DNA of 8,013 bases, from positions 1-8,013 of the forward strand of contig JAEYEN010000062.1 of NCBI GenBank assembly GCA_023403375.1. The letters run 5' to 3'. Positions 1-6,485 of the stretch are shown in pieces; within the stretch, counting starts at the first letter, position 1, and each line of letters opens with the position of its first letter. The translations under genes and the position numbers were made by a program. Origin of the DNA: Bacillota bacterium (lineage in GTDB: Bacteria; Bacillota; Clostridia; Christensenellales; Borkfalkiaceae). The notes beneath the pieces are model-generated. The model worked only from the letters and a program-made list of their open reading frames with translations, was not told the DNA's origin and made no database searches.

Positions 1-181
1 CTATATAGCCGTGCGTAAGGTTAGAAACGGCAAAACTTTTCCCGTTTATGACGAAAGTATTTGTAACCCTGTCCGCCTTTTCGGAAAATATATGGCGTAT
101 ATCCAAATCTTTCGCGCCCTTAAAAGCGTTTATTATTTCGTTTAAGGCAAGAGCGCATATTTCTACCGATGTGTCCAGCAT
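1..181 (-). CDS. Unrecognised protein, N-terminal 60 residues only (runs off the window)
   Basis: An open frame begins at an ATG (179-181) and stays open to the window edge, giving MLDTSVEICALALNEIINAF and about 40 more residues. An in-frame TAA lies ten codons upstream of the ATG, so the start cannot be much earlier. No clear Shine-Dalgarno sequence precedes it; the upstream stretch is A-rich (AAAAAAAGAAAATAAT). The first 20 or so residues look helical, followed by a charged stretch and then a likely beta segment (TFVINGKSFAVSN). There is no signal peptide. It starts 41 nt after the metallo-hydrolase stop with no terminator between, so it is probably the next gene of the recJ-rel operon. In many Clostridia a coproporphyrinogen oxidase-like hemZ or hisS follows here, but I do not recognise either in this N-terminus. 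Coding is likely; function is unknown. Confidence 0.7.
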   Translation of the reverse strand, partial: MLDTSVEICALALNEIINAFKGAKDLDIRHIFSEKADRVTNTFVINGKSFAVSNLTHGYI

Positions 182-222
182 ATTATTTTCTTTTTTTGTT
201 TTTTCCGTTTATTTGTTATAGA

Positions 223-843
223 TTATTTTTCGTATTCAATAAAACGGTTAAATTGCCTTTCGTGAGAAAGCGTTGTAAACGCGCCGTGCCCCGGATAGAC
301 GTTATAGTCGCCGTCAAGCATAGCGAGTTTTTTTACCGAATTTATCATATCCGCCCTGTTTCCGCCGATAAAATCCGTTCTGCCGACCGATTGATAAAAC
401 AAAGTATCTCCGCTAAAAATATTTCTGTCTACTATAAAACAGGCGGAGCCGTCCGTATGCCCCGGCGTTATCATAACCTTGATTTTTATTCCGCAAAGGT
501 CAAGTTCTTCGCCGTCCGAAAAGCAATAGTCGGGTGTGAAAGACTGAAACTTTTTGCCAACCATTGCGGCAAGATTCCCGTCGCCTTTAAGTTTGGGTGC
601 GTCTGTCGCCGAAATGTAAACCTTCACTCCGTCGTCCTGCAATTTTTTGGCGTTGCCCGCATGGTCGAAATGATCGTGTGTTAACAAAAGATATTTTATG
701 TGAAAGCCGTTCTTTTTCTCGGTTTCTTTTATTAAATTGTAATTTTCTCCGCAGTCTATCGCAACCGCTTCTTTGGTGTTCTCGTTAACCAGAAAGTAGC
801 TGTTGACTTTTAACAGACCGCTTATTAAATGATATATTTTCAT
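223..843 (-). CDS. Metallo-beta-lactamase fold hydrolase, glyoxalase II-like (YcbL/YqgX type)
   Basis: A 206-residue cytoplasmic protein, the usual length for the small glyoxalase II-like group. The metal-binding motif HxHxDH is intact as THDHFDH (H56, H58, D60, H61). Further ligands are H129 in TPGHT, D146 in SGDTLF and H186 in YPGHG; GRTDF (154-158) is typical of this subgroup. The family binds two metal ions, usually zinc, and hydrolyses thioesters such as S-lactoylglutathione or related small molecules. The true substrate cannot be read from sequence, and glutathione is often absent in Clostridia. It lies 69 nt after rel, where this family usually sits in Firmicutes. The start is the ATG at 843, with an in-frame TAA 10-12 nt upstream ruling out an earlier one. 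No ribosome binding site is visible within 20 nt; a GAGGA lies more than 40 nt upstream, too far to serve. A 13-bp tandem repeat abuts the start codon. Confidence 0.92.
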   Translation of the reverse strand: MKIYHLISGLLKVNSYFLVNENTKEAVAIDCGENYNLIKETEKKNGFHIKYLLLTHDHFDHAGNAKKLQDDGVKVYISATDAPKLKGDGNLAAMVGKKFQSFTPDYCFSDGEELDLCGIKIKVMITPGHTDGSACFIVDRNIFSGDTLFYQSVGRTDFIGGNRADMINSVKKLAMLDGDYNVYPGHGAFTTLSHERQFNRFIEYEK

Positions 844-868
844 ACTGACAATTTATACTGATAATTTA
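843..868. repeat. 13-bp tandem duplication at the hydrolase start codon
   Basis: On the plus strand TACTGACAATTTA (843-855) is followed directly by TACTGATAATTTA (856-868), matching at 12 of 13 bases. The first copy touches the first base of the metallo-hydrolase start codon. It reads as a small local duplication in the 69-nt spacer between rel and the hydrolase gene. It leaves the gene without a nearby Shine-Dalgarno sequence, although the unduplicated sequence would not have one either. Confidence 0.8.
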
Positions 869-912
869 TAAAGATTTTACGATTTTCCTCAAAGATTATC
901 GGACCGAAAAAA

Positions 913-3045
913 TCAAGTCGCCGTTCTGAACACGTCCGTAATTTTGGGATGTTGTTTTATTTTCTTAATAAGGTCTTCAAGCTCCGCTTTGTCGGTTATC
1001 CTTATATTAAAATCAACTATAACCTGTTTTAATTTGGCGTCCGTTCTTCCGTTAGTGGAAACAATGGAAAGTTTTTGTTGGGAAACAAGCCCCGCGACAA
1101 TAGTTAAAATCTCCGTCTGGTCGTTGCCGATAACCTTTATGCCCGTATTGTAACCGCCGCCCGACTTATCCGTCCAACTTACTTCTATAAGTCGTTCGGG
1201 AATAGCGTTTTTAAGGTTCGGGCAGTCTTTTCTGTGAACGGTAACCCCCCTGCCGCGCGATATAAAGCCTATTATATCGTCGCCGGGGACAGGGTTGCAG
1301 CACCCTGCGAACCTGACGAGTATCCCGTCCATTCCTTTTACTTTAACGCCGCTTTTATCTTCTTTCTTCGTTCCGTAAGAAACCTTATTGTCAATGTTAA
1401 CAGGCTGGCTCTTTCTGTAATAATCAATAAGTTTTATTGCGATTTGCGCGGCGGAAACCGCACCGTAGCCGATAGAAGCAAACATTTCGTCCTGCCCCGA
1501 ATAGGAAAATCTGGAAGCGATGTGCATAAAAGATTCTTCCGTAAGGAGATCGGAAAGCGCATAGCCCCTGTGCTTCAACTCGCCTTCAAGCATAACTTTA
1601 CCCGTCTTAACGTTCTCTTCTTTCATTTCGCGCTTAAAGAACTGCTTGATTTTAACTCTCGAAGAAGAACTTTTAACTATTTTAAGCCAGTCCCAACTCG
1701 GTCCTTTGGAATTCTGCGAGGTGATAATCTCTACCACGTCGCCCACTTTAAGCGGTGTGGAAAGCGGCACCATTTTGGAATTGACTTTCGCCCCGACGCA
1801 TTTGTTGCCGATAGCGGAGTGAATATGATAGGCAAAGTCGAGCGGGGTTGCGTCTTTCGGCAAACAGACAACGTCGCCGTTAGGCGTAAATACGGGAACT
1901 TCCGAACTGTAAAGGTCGCCTTTTAAGGTGTTAAGGAACTCTTTACTGTCTTTAAGCCCGCCCTGCCATTCCATAACTTCTCTTATCCAGTTAAGTCTGG
2001 AATCAAGGTCGTCGCCTTCGCGTTTTTCTTTATATTTCCAATGCGCGGCGATACCGTATTCCGCCGCTTTATGCATTTCGTAGGTTCTTATCTGTATTTC
2101 AAACACTCTGCCGAAGTTGGTAACGACCGTAGTGTGTAGCGACCGGTACATATTCGGCTTTGGCGTTGCGATGTAGTCCTTGATTCTGCCGGGAACGGGT
2201 TTCCACCTGTGGTGAATTTTGCCCAGAATTTCATAACACTCGTCCACCGTGTCGACAAGCACCCTTACTGCAACCAAATCGTAAATCTGGTCTAACGATT
2301 TACCCTGTTCTTTCATCTTGCGGTAGATACTGTATAAGTGCTTTCTCCTGCCGAAAACTTCGCCTTTTATATTAGAATCGACAAGCATTTTTTTAAGTTC
2401 TTCCACAACGGTTTTAACAAACCCTTCGCCTTCGATAAGAAGTTTATCGATATTTGTGGTCAGATACTCGTAAAAATCGGGTTCCAGATATTTTAAGCAT
2501 AAGTCTTCAAGTTCGCATTTAATCTGAGAAATACCGAGCCTGTCCGCAATAGGAACGAAAATATCCAGCGTTTCTCTCGCAATGCGTTGCTGACGTTCTG
2601 CCGAAAGAAAGTTAAGCGACCGCATATTATGGAGTCTGTCGGCGAGTTTTATGATTATAACCCTTATATCTTTCGCCATTGCGACGAAAATCTTACGGAA
2701 GTTTTCCGCCTGTTCTTCTTCTCTCGAATTGAACTCTATCTTATCTAACTTGGTAACGCCCTGAACAAGTTCCAAAACTTCGTCGCCGAATTCTTTTTTG
2801 ATATCGCCTTCCGAAACGGGCGTGTCTTCTATTACGTCGTGAAGAAAAGCCGCGGCAACGGTGTGCGCGTCCAGTCCCAAATCTATTAAAATTTTAGCAA
2901 CGGCGCAAGGATGAGTAAAATACTCTTCTCCCGACACCCTTTTTTGGTTTTTGTGCGCTTCTTTTGCAAAATAGTAGGCTTTTTCCAGAAGCGCCAAATC
3001 GTTACCGGAGTAATTTTTTTCCAAATCTTCTAAAATTTGCAGCAT
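913..3045 (-). CDS. rel: Bifunctional (p)ppGpp synthetase/hydrolase, long RelA/SpoT homologue (Rel)
   Basis: A 710-residue cytoplasmic protein, close to the usual length of long RSH enzymes. It makes (p)ppGpp from ATP and GDP/GTP in amino-acid starvation and degrades it otherwise. The N-terminal HD hydrolase domain (about 25-180) keeps H45 (YFTHP), H69-D70 (LHDVIEDT) and KLADRLHNMRSL (133-144), so hydrolase activity is expected. The synthetase domain (about 230-345) has GRRKHLYSIYRKM, YDLVAVRV, RIKD (287-290), YRSLHTT and FEIQIRT. RIKD is the RxKD motif of bifunctional Rel enzymes, not the ExDD form of E. coli RelA. A TGS domain (about 383-443), a helical region, a Cys-containing segment (C582-C583, HRKDC at 604-608) and a C-terminal ACT domain (about 632-708) complete the ribosome-sensing part. 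All domains are intact. It starts 1 nt after the recJ stop (TAA-T-ATG), so translation is probably coupled. In many Clostridia apt precedes and dtd follows; neither is here. Bacillus relA is the same gene. Confidence 0.97.
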   Translation of the reverse strand: MLQILEDLEKNYSGNDLALLEKAYYFAKEAHKNQKRVSGEEYFTHPCAVAKILIDLGLDAHTVAAAFLHDVIEDTPVSEGDIKKEFGDEVLELVQGVTKLDKIEFNSREEEQAENFRKIFVAMAKDIRVIIIKLADRLHNMRSLNFLSAERQQRIARETLDIFVPIADRLGISQIKCELEDLCLKYLEPDFYEYLTTNIDKLLIEGEGFVKTVVEELKKMLVDSNIKGEVFGRRKHLYSIYRKMKEQGKSLDQIYDLVAVRVLVDTVDECYEILGKIHHRWKPVPGRIKDYIATPKPNMYRSLHTTVVTNFGRVFEIQIRTYEMHKAAEYGIAAHWKYKEKREGDDLDSRLNWIREVMEWQGGLKDSKEFLNTLKGDLYSSEVPVFTPNGDVVCLPKDATPLDFAYHIHSAIGNKCVGAKVNSKMVPLSTPLKVGDVVEIITSQNSKGPSWDWLKIVKSSSSRVKIKQFFKREMKEENVKTGKVMLEGELKHRGYALSDLLTEESFMHIASRFSYSGQDEMFASIGYGAVSAAQIAIKLIDYYRKSQPVNIDNKVSYGTKKEDKSGVKVKGMDGILVRFAGCCNPVPGDDIIGFISRGRGVTVHRKDCPNLKNAIPERLIEVSWTDKSGGGYNTGIKVIGNDQTEILTIVAGLVSQQKLSIVSTNGRTDAKLKQVIVDFNIRITDKAELEDLIKKIKQHPKITDVFRTAT

Positions 3046-3046
3046 A

Positions 3047-5305
3047 TTATACCTTTAAGTTTTTAACGGCGTTATATATGGTCGAATTTTCCAAAGGATT
3101 TTTAACGCTTACGTTTCTTTTGAGTTTACCGTTTATGCACTCTATTATTCCAAGTTCCATAAATACCTTAGTCGCAAAAAGCATTTGCTCTTTACTAAGG
3201 TTAAAATCGTTTTCTTCCACGAATTGCAATGCAGAAAGGCAGTCGAAAGGCGTTTTATCTATTATTTCCTTATACGCCGCCGAGACCCCTTCTCTCGAAC
3301 AGTCGAGCGAGCAAAAAAGCGAAGCCCCGTTCTCTTTTATACACATACTCTCGCCGTCGAACGGGAGCGATGAAAGCGGTTTATCGAGATAAACCACTCT
3401 TTTATAACCGAAAGGAACAGCCGTCGGCGAAACAACGACGCAGGTTTTAATAATATTTCCTTCGGGAACGAAAAGCGTTGCGCCGATACTTGCGAGTTGC
3501 GGGAATTTTTTAAGCGTTTCGTATTCGGTAACGGCGTAAAAAGTTTTGTCTTTGAACACGTTGTCAAAGTCTTTTACCCGTGCGTTGCCGCCTGCTTTTG
3601 CCTTTTCAAATTCGTTATCGAGAACGTTGAGTTTAAGCGGCTTAAAGTCCGAATAATCGGGAACGACCGCCTTTACAAAACCTTTTATATATTCCTTACC
3701 GCGGAAAACCGATACGTTGGTTTCAAAAACTATTTCTTTCTCTATGGGAAGACTTAAAATTTTTGCGTCCGCTTCTCCGTTGAAATCCAGCATTTCAAAG
3801 CCGTTTAAGTTAAACGAATAATGTGCCGACCCCGTTTTGATGGGCAAAGAAGCCACCGCTTTTTCCCTAACCGCGAAATACGGACGGCGATTCCCTACGC
3901 CGAAAGGTTCTAACAGTTCTATTTCGTGCGCAAATTCGGGCGATATGCCGTTTACTTCCCACTCCGCGTATATCTTTTTTGTATAGTCCAAATCTTTATA
4001 ATTATCTCTGATATAGCCGTTAAGACGTTTTTTTAGCGCGGAAAAGCGTGCTTTTTCCACCGTTACGCCTGCCGCCTGAGCGTGACCGCCGAATGCGGTT
4101 AAAAGGTCTTTTGCGGACGAAATGACTTCGTAAATATTTATGCCGTCAACGCTTCTTGAAGAGCCTTTCAAAAACCCGTCGTGGCTGCCGAAAACGATAA
4201 CGGGACGAGAATATTCTTCAACGAGTTTTGCCGCCACTATTCCGAGAAAACCCGTTCTCCACTTCTCGTCGTAAATCATTATTATTTCGTCGTTTATAAG
4301 GTCATACTTTACTATCAGTTGTTTGGCTTCTTTATAAATGTTGTCACATTCTATCTGTCTTTCAACGTTAAGAAGTTTCAACTTTTCTGATATTGCGCTT
4401 ATTTCGGAAAGATATTGCGCCATAAAAAGTTTCAGCGCAAGGTTTGCGTCGCCCATTCTGCCGCCCGCGTTTATTTTGGGCGCGATTGAAAAAGCCAGCG
4501 ACTGCGCGTTTACGGTCTTTTGATTATCCGAAAGCAAAAACTTAAAGCACGGTCTTATTTTATTTGCCGAAAACAGTTTTAAGCCTTCGTAAACCAAATC
4601 TCTGTTTTCGTCTATCAAATCCATACTGTCCGAAACAGTTGCAAGCGCAACGAAATCGAGATATTTATCTGCGGCGGCGCCGATAAGCGCACTCCCTAGT
4701 TTATATGCGACGCCTGCGCCGCACAACCCCGAAAAGGGATATTCCTGCCCCTGAATTTTGGGGTTTATTATCGTGCAATCGGGCAAACGTTCGGGCGGTT
4801 CGTGGTGGTCGGTTACTATTACGTCTATATTTAATTCTTTTAAGCGTTCTATTTTATCCGCGTCCGAAATGCCGCAGTCTACCGTTATTATCAAATCTAT
4901 ATTATTGTTTGTTTCGGCAATGATTTTTTCTACGTTCAAGCCGTAGCCGTCTTCTCGTTCGGGAATAATGGTTTTAGCGTTAATGCCGAATTCTTTTAAG
5001 CAATAAAACAAAACCGTAGTCGCGGAAATTCCGTCCGCGTCGTAATCGCCGAAAATAAGAACTCTTTCTCTGTTTTCTTTGGCTTGTTTTATGCGTTCCG
5101 CCGCAACGGACATACCTTTTAACAAAAAAGGCGAAATAAAATTTTTCTTATCGGGGTTAAGAAACCTTTTTGCCTTTTCAACGCTGTCTATATTACGATA
5201 AAACAAAAGTCTTGCGGTATCGAAAAGGATACCACATTCTTTTGCCAAAGATTTTATTCTCTCCGTTGTATACGGAGTTAATTTATCGTTATATATAACC
5301 TGCAT
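3047..5305 (-). CDS. recJ: Single-stranded-DNA-specific 5'-3' exonuclease RecJ
   Basis: A 752-residue cytoplasmic DHH-family nuclease. RecJ degrades single-stranded DNA 5' to 3' using Mn2+/Mg2+ in recombination, mismatch and base-excision repair. The DHH core shows FGDYDADGISAT (motif I, 85-96), VDCG (142-145), TDHHEP (165-170), INPK (180-183), GLCGAGVAYKL (193-203) and ATVSDSMDLIDENR (222-235), with INAGGRMGDA at 278-287. The DHHA1 domain has GFLGIVAAKL (352-361), KGSSRS (380-385) and GGHAQAAG (406-413), followed by an OB-like region to about 550. All expected metal-binding aspartates and histidines are present, so it should be active. The last 200 residues form the C-terminal extension seen in Firmicutes RecJ (B. 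subtilis RecJ is similarly longer than E. coli RecJ); its end looks winged-helix-like. The start ATG at 5305 has only a weak AAAAGAT upstream. It heads the operon with rel and the hydrolase, after about 220 bp of structured non-coding DNA. Confidence 0.97.
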   Translation of the reverse strand: MQVIYNDKLTPYTTERIKSLAKECGILFDTARLLFYRNIDSVEKAKRFLNPDKKNFISPFLLKGMSVAAERIKQAKENRERVLIFGDYDADGISATTVLFYCLKEFGINAKTIIPEREDGYGLNVEKIIAETNNNIDLIITVDCGISDADKIERLKELNIDVIVTDHHEPPERLPDCTIINPKIQGQEYPFSGLCGAGVAYKLGSALIGAAADKYLDFVALATVSDSMDLIDENRDLVYEGLKLFSANKIRPCFKFLLSDNQKTVNAQSLAFSIAPKINAGGRMGDANLALKLFMAQYLSEISAISEKLKLLNVERQIECDNIYKEAKQLIVKYDLINDEIIMIYDEKWRTGFLGIVAAKLVEEYSRPVIVFGSHDGFLKGSSRSVDGINIYEVISSAKDLLTAFGGHAQAAGVTVEKARFSALKKRLNGYIRDNYKDLDYTKKIYAEWEVNGISPEFAHEIELLEPFGVGNRRPYFAVREKAVASLPIKTGSAHYSFNLNGFEMLDFNGEADAKILSLPIEKEIVFETNVSVFRGKEYIKGFVKAVVPDYSDFKPLKLNVLDNEFEKAKAGGNARVKDFDNVFKDKTFYAVTEYETLKKFPQLASIGATLFVPEGNIIKTCVVVSPTAVPFGYKRVVYLDKPLSSLPFDGESMCIKENGASLFCSLDCSREGVSAAYKEIIDKTPFDCLSALQFVEENDFNLSKEQMLFATKVFMELGIIECINGKLKRNVSVKNPLENSTIYNAVKNLKV
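3051..3056 (-). promoter_or_regulatory. Ribosome binding site of rel, inside the end of recJ
   Basis: AAAGGT lies 5 nt before the rel ATG and falls within the last codons of recJ (AAG GTA TAA). With the 1-nt gap between the genes, this suggests that ribosomes ending recJ can reinitiate on rel. It is a moderate match to the Shine-Dalgarno consensus. Confidence 0.6.
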
Positions 5306-5353
5306 ATCTTTTAATTAAACAAAAATTAAAGTTTATTTTAAATGTTAATGTTT

Positions 5354-5382
5354 GTTACAAGCGTTAAAGTTAATTCCGCCAA
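5354..5382 (-). promoter_or_regulatory. Possible weak promoter for recJ-rel
   Basis: On the minus strand TTGGCG (5382-5377) and TGTAAC (5359-5354) are separated by 17 nt. Each matches the sigma-A consensus hexamers at four of six positions. It would give a leader of roughly 40 nt before the recJ ATG. The -35 box touches the foot of the AT-rich palindrome at 5385-5422, so a bound protein there could affect it. This is a best guess among several poor candidates. Confidence 0.25.
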
Positions 5383-5384
5383 TT

Positions 5385-5422
5385 TTCTAATTCTCAATGC
5401 CGAATTGCATTGAAGATTAGAA
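5385..5422. repeat. Long near-palindrome upstream of recJ
   Basis: TTCTAATTCTCAATGC (5385-5400) and GCATTGAAGATTAGAA (5407-5422) are inverted copies around CGAATT. Fourteen of 16 pairs are Watson-Crick, with two adjacent imperfect pairs; two more pairs (5382-5383 with 5424-5425) extend the foot. Neither strand has a T-tract after it, so it is not an intrinsic terminator. It could be an operator for a dimeric regulator or an RNA hairpin in the recJ leader. Confidence 0.7.
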
Positions 5423-5441
5423 GATACGAAAGCGCCCGTTA

Positions 5442-5471
5442 GGCACGCCACGTTAAGGATAACGGCGCGCC
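5442..5471 (-). repeat. GC-rich bulged hairpin between secF and recJ
   Basis: Read on the minus strand, GGCGCGCC-GTTA pairs with TAAC-(GT)-GGCGTGCC around a TCCT tetraloop. This gives 8 plus 4 base pairs with a 2-nt bulge. One pair is G-U on the minus strand but A-C on the plus strand, which favours a minus-strand RNA. It is followed by no T-tract, so it is not a terminator by itself. Confidence 0.55.
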
Positions 5472-5487
5472 GCCTTGATTACAAAAC

Positions 5488-5510
5488 AAGGCGGGACAAA
5501 ATCCCGCCTT
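5488..5510 (-). terminator. Intrinsic terminator after secF
   Basis: On the minus strand AAGGCGGGA pairs perfectly with TCCCGCCTT (9 bp) around TTTTG, beginning 16 nt after the secF stop. It is followed by GTTTTGTAAT, a short interrupted T-tract. It probably ends the secD-secF transcript. On the plus strand the same stem is followed by TTGCATTTTTA, so it might also work in that direction, though no plus-strand gene reads into it. Confidence 0.75.
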
Positions 5511-5526
5511 TGCATTTTTATAAAAA

Positions 5527-6483
5527 CTATTCTGCTTTAATGCTTGCGGACATATCTACCGACGTTTTTTTCTTTTTTCCGTCAGCGCCGAGATGCGCCC
5601 AGAAAAATCCCGAATAAGCGTAAGCGATAACGGTTGCAACAACGTCCGCTATCAGAATTTGCGCGCCCGCATATCTTATATAGGACGGTCCGACTATAAG
5701 GAATAGCGCGCCGAGAACCGCCGCTGCCGCAAAAAGCAACAACACTCTGAGTCCGCTGGCCTTAGTACCTGCCGCAGCGATTTCCGCGTGAGAAAGGTTT
5801 TTACTGCTTTCAAACTTACAAGTCTGATTAAATCTGTTAACCATAACGACGGAGATTATCGCGCTTAAAAGCACCGAAAGCGTAAGCCCTGTCGTAAAGA
5901 AGGGTTTTGCGGGAAGTCTGACAAGCCCTATCGCCGCAAAATAAACTATTCCCGAAATTATGGAAACAATCGATACGGTGAGCGCGCCCGAAATTCTTTC
6001 AAATATAAGCGCATAAATAAAGGTTGCCGCCACTCCGATTGCAAGCGCTAAGGCGATAAACCACTGCGTATCGCCAAAGTTTACTCTTACGTTCAAATTC
6101 GCTTCGGGAGTAACTGCGGTAAGAAGTTCAACACCGTTCAGTCCTTCTTTTATAGCCGCTTTAAGTTCGGTAAGGTCTATTTTATCGGACACGTCGTTTT
6201 TGAATTTATAAACGTAAACCGCGCCGTCGTCAAGTTTTTCTACGCTATAAGAAGAAACGCTTACGCCTTTTTTAGCAAGATACTCGTCGGTAGAAGTTTT
6301 TAATACCGAAGGAGCGGTACCGATGTTCGCGTCTACCGAAACTTCAAGTTCGTAAGACTGTTCAGCCGTATAATCGGGCGTGGAGTTAAAACCTAAAACG
6401 CCGAATAAAACAAAGCCCGCAACGACCACCAGAAGAGCCACAACCGTTATAACTTTTAATTTGCTGTTTAACAAACCTTTCAT
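5527..6483 (-). CDS. secF: Protein translocase subunit SecF, divergent
   Basis: A 318-residue inner-membrane protein with six predicted membrane segments: about 10-31, 141-162, 167-188, 196-216, 246-266 and 270-295. A periplasmic-side domain (about 32-138) lies between the first two. This is the SecF layout and length. With SecD it forms the SecDF complex, which uses the proton motive force to help pull proteins out through SecYEG. The call rests on topology, length and position 2 nt after secD, since the usual motifs are weak. The FTGG-type motif after the first membrane segment is not visible. The usual SIN(D/A)TxVxFDRIREN segment aligns to SAIISVVMVNRFNQT (207-221), leaving Ile-Ile for Asn-Asp/Ala and Asn for the Asp before Arg. 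An Arg in GLRVLLL (244-250) may match a conserved Arg of the next membrane segment. The C-terminus is Lys-rich. The start ATG has GGGAGG 10 nt upstream. Transcription probably ends at 5488-5510. Confidence 0.85.
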   Translation of the reverse strand: MKGLLNSKLKVITVVALLVVVAGFVLFGVLGFNSTPDYTAEQSYELEVSVDANIGTAPSVLKTSTDEYLAKKGVSVSSYSVEKLDDGAVYVYKFKNDVSDKIDLTELKAAIKEGLNGVELLTAVTPEANLNVRVNFGDTQWFIALALAIGVAATFIYALIFERISGALTVSIVSIISGIVYFAAIGLVRLPAKPFFTTGLTLSVLLSAIISVVMVNRFNQTCKFESSKNLSHAEIAAAGTKASGLRVLLLFAAAAVLGALFLIVGPSYIRYAGAQILIADVVATVIAYAYSGFFWAHLGADGKKKKTSVDMSASIKAE

Positions 6484-6485
6484 AA

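Larger units (their letters stand above)
5306..5526. other. Structured gene-free region between secF and recJ
   Basis: No credible gene lies in these 221 bp. From the secF side it holds an intrinsic terminator (5488-5510) and an alternative stem (5470-5477 with 5487-5494) that would use the same arm. These are followed by a GC-rich bulged hairpin (5442-5471), an AT-rich near-palindrome (5385-5422) and an AT-rich tract (5306-5370) leading to the recJ ATG. The lower half must carry the recJ-rel promoter unless that operon depends on read-through from secF. The region may be a recJ leader, a small RNA, or simply a terminator plus an operator. I do not recognise a known riboswitch in it. Confidence 0.5.

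Noticed and set aside
182..222. T-rich plus-strand stretch as a terminator
   Set aside because: There is no stem in front of the T-rich tract and no plus-strand gene to terminate; it is the A-rich spacer of the minus-strand operon.
169..684. 171-codon open frame on the plus strand
   Set aside because: It lies antisense to the metallo-hydrolase, which carries all its metal-binding motifs; the translated product shows no recognisable domain.
1234..1926. 230-codon open frame on the plus strand
   Set aside because: Fully antisense to rel, whose domains are intact in the other strand; a shadow frame.
2964..3392. 142-codon open frame on the plus strand across the recJ-rel junction
   Set aside because: Antisense to the ends of two well-supported genes, with no family match that I can see.
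5342..5413. Small plus-strand frame of 23 codons in the secF-recJ gap
   Set aside because: No ribosome binding site, no promoter, and it runs through the palindrome; probably chance.
5306..5526. tRNA, CRISPR repeat or insertion-sequence relic in the gap
   Set aside because: No cloverleaf, no regularly spaced repeats, no terminal inverted repeats with target duplication, and no transposase fragment could be seen.
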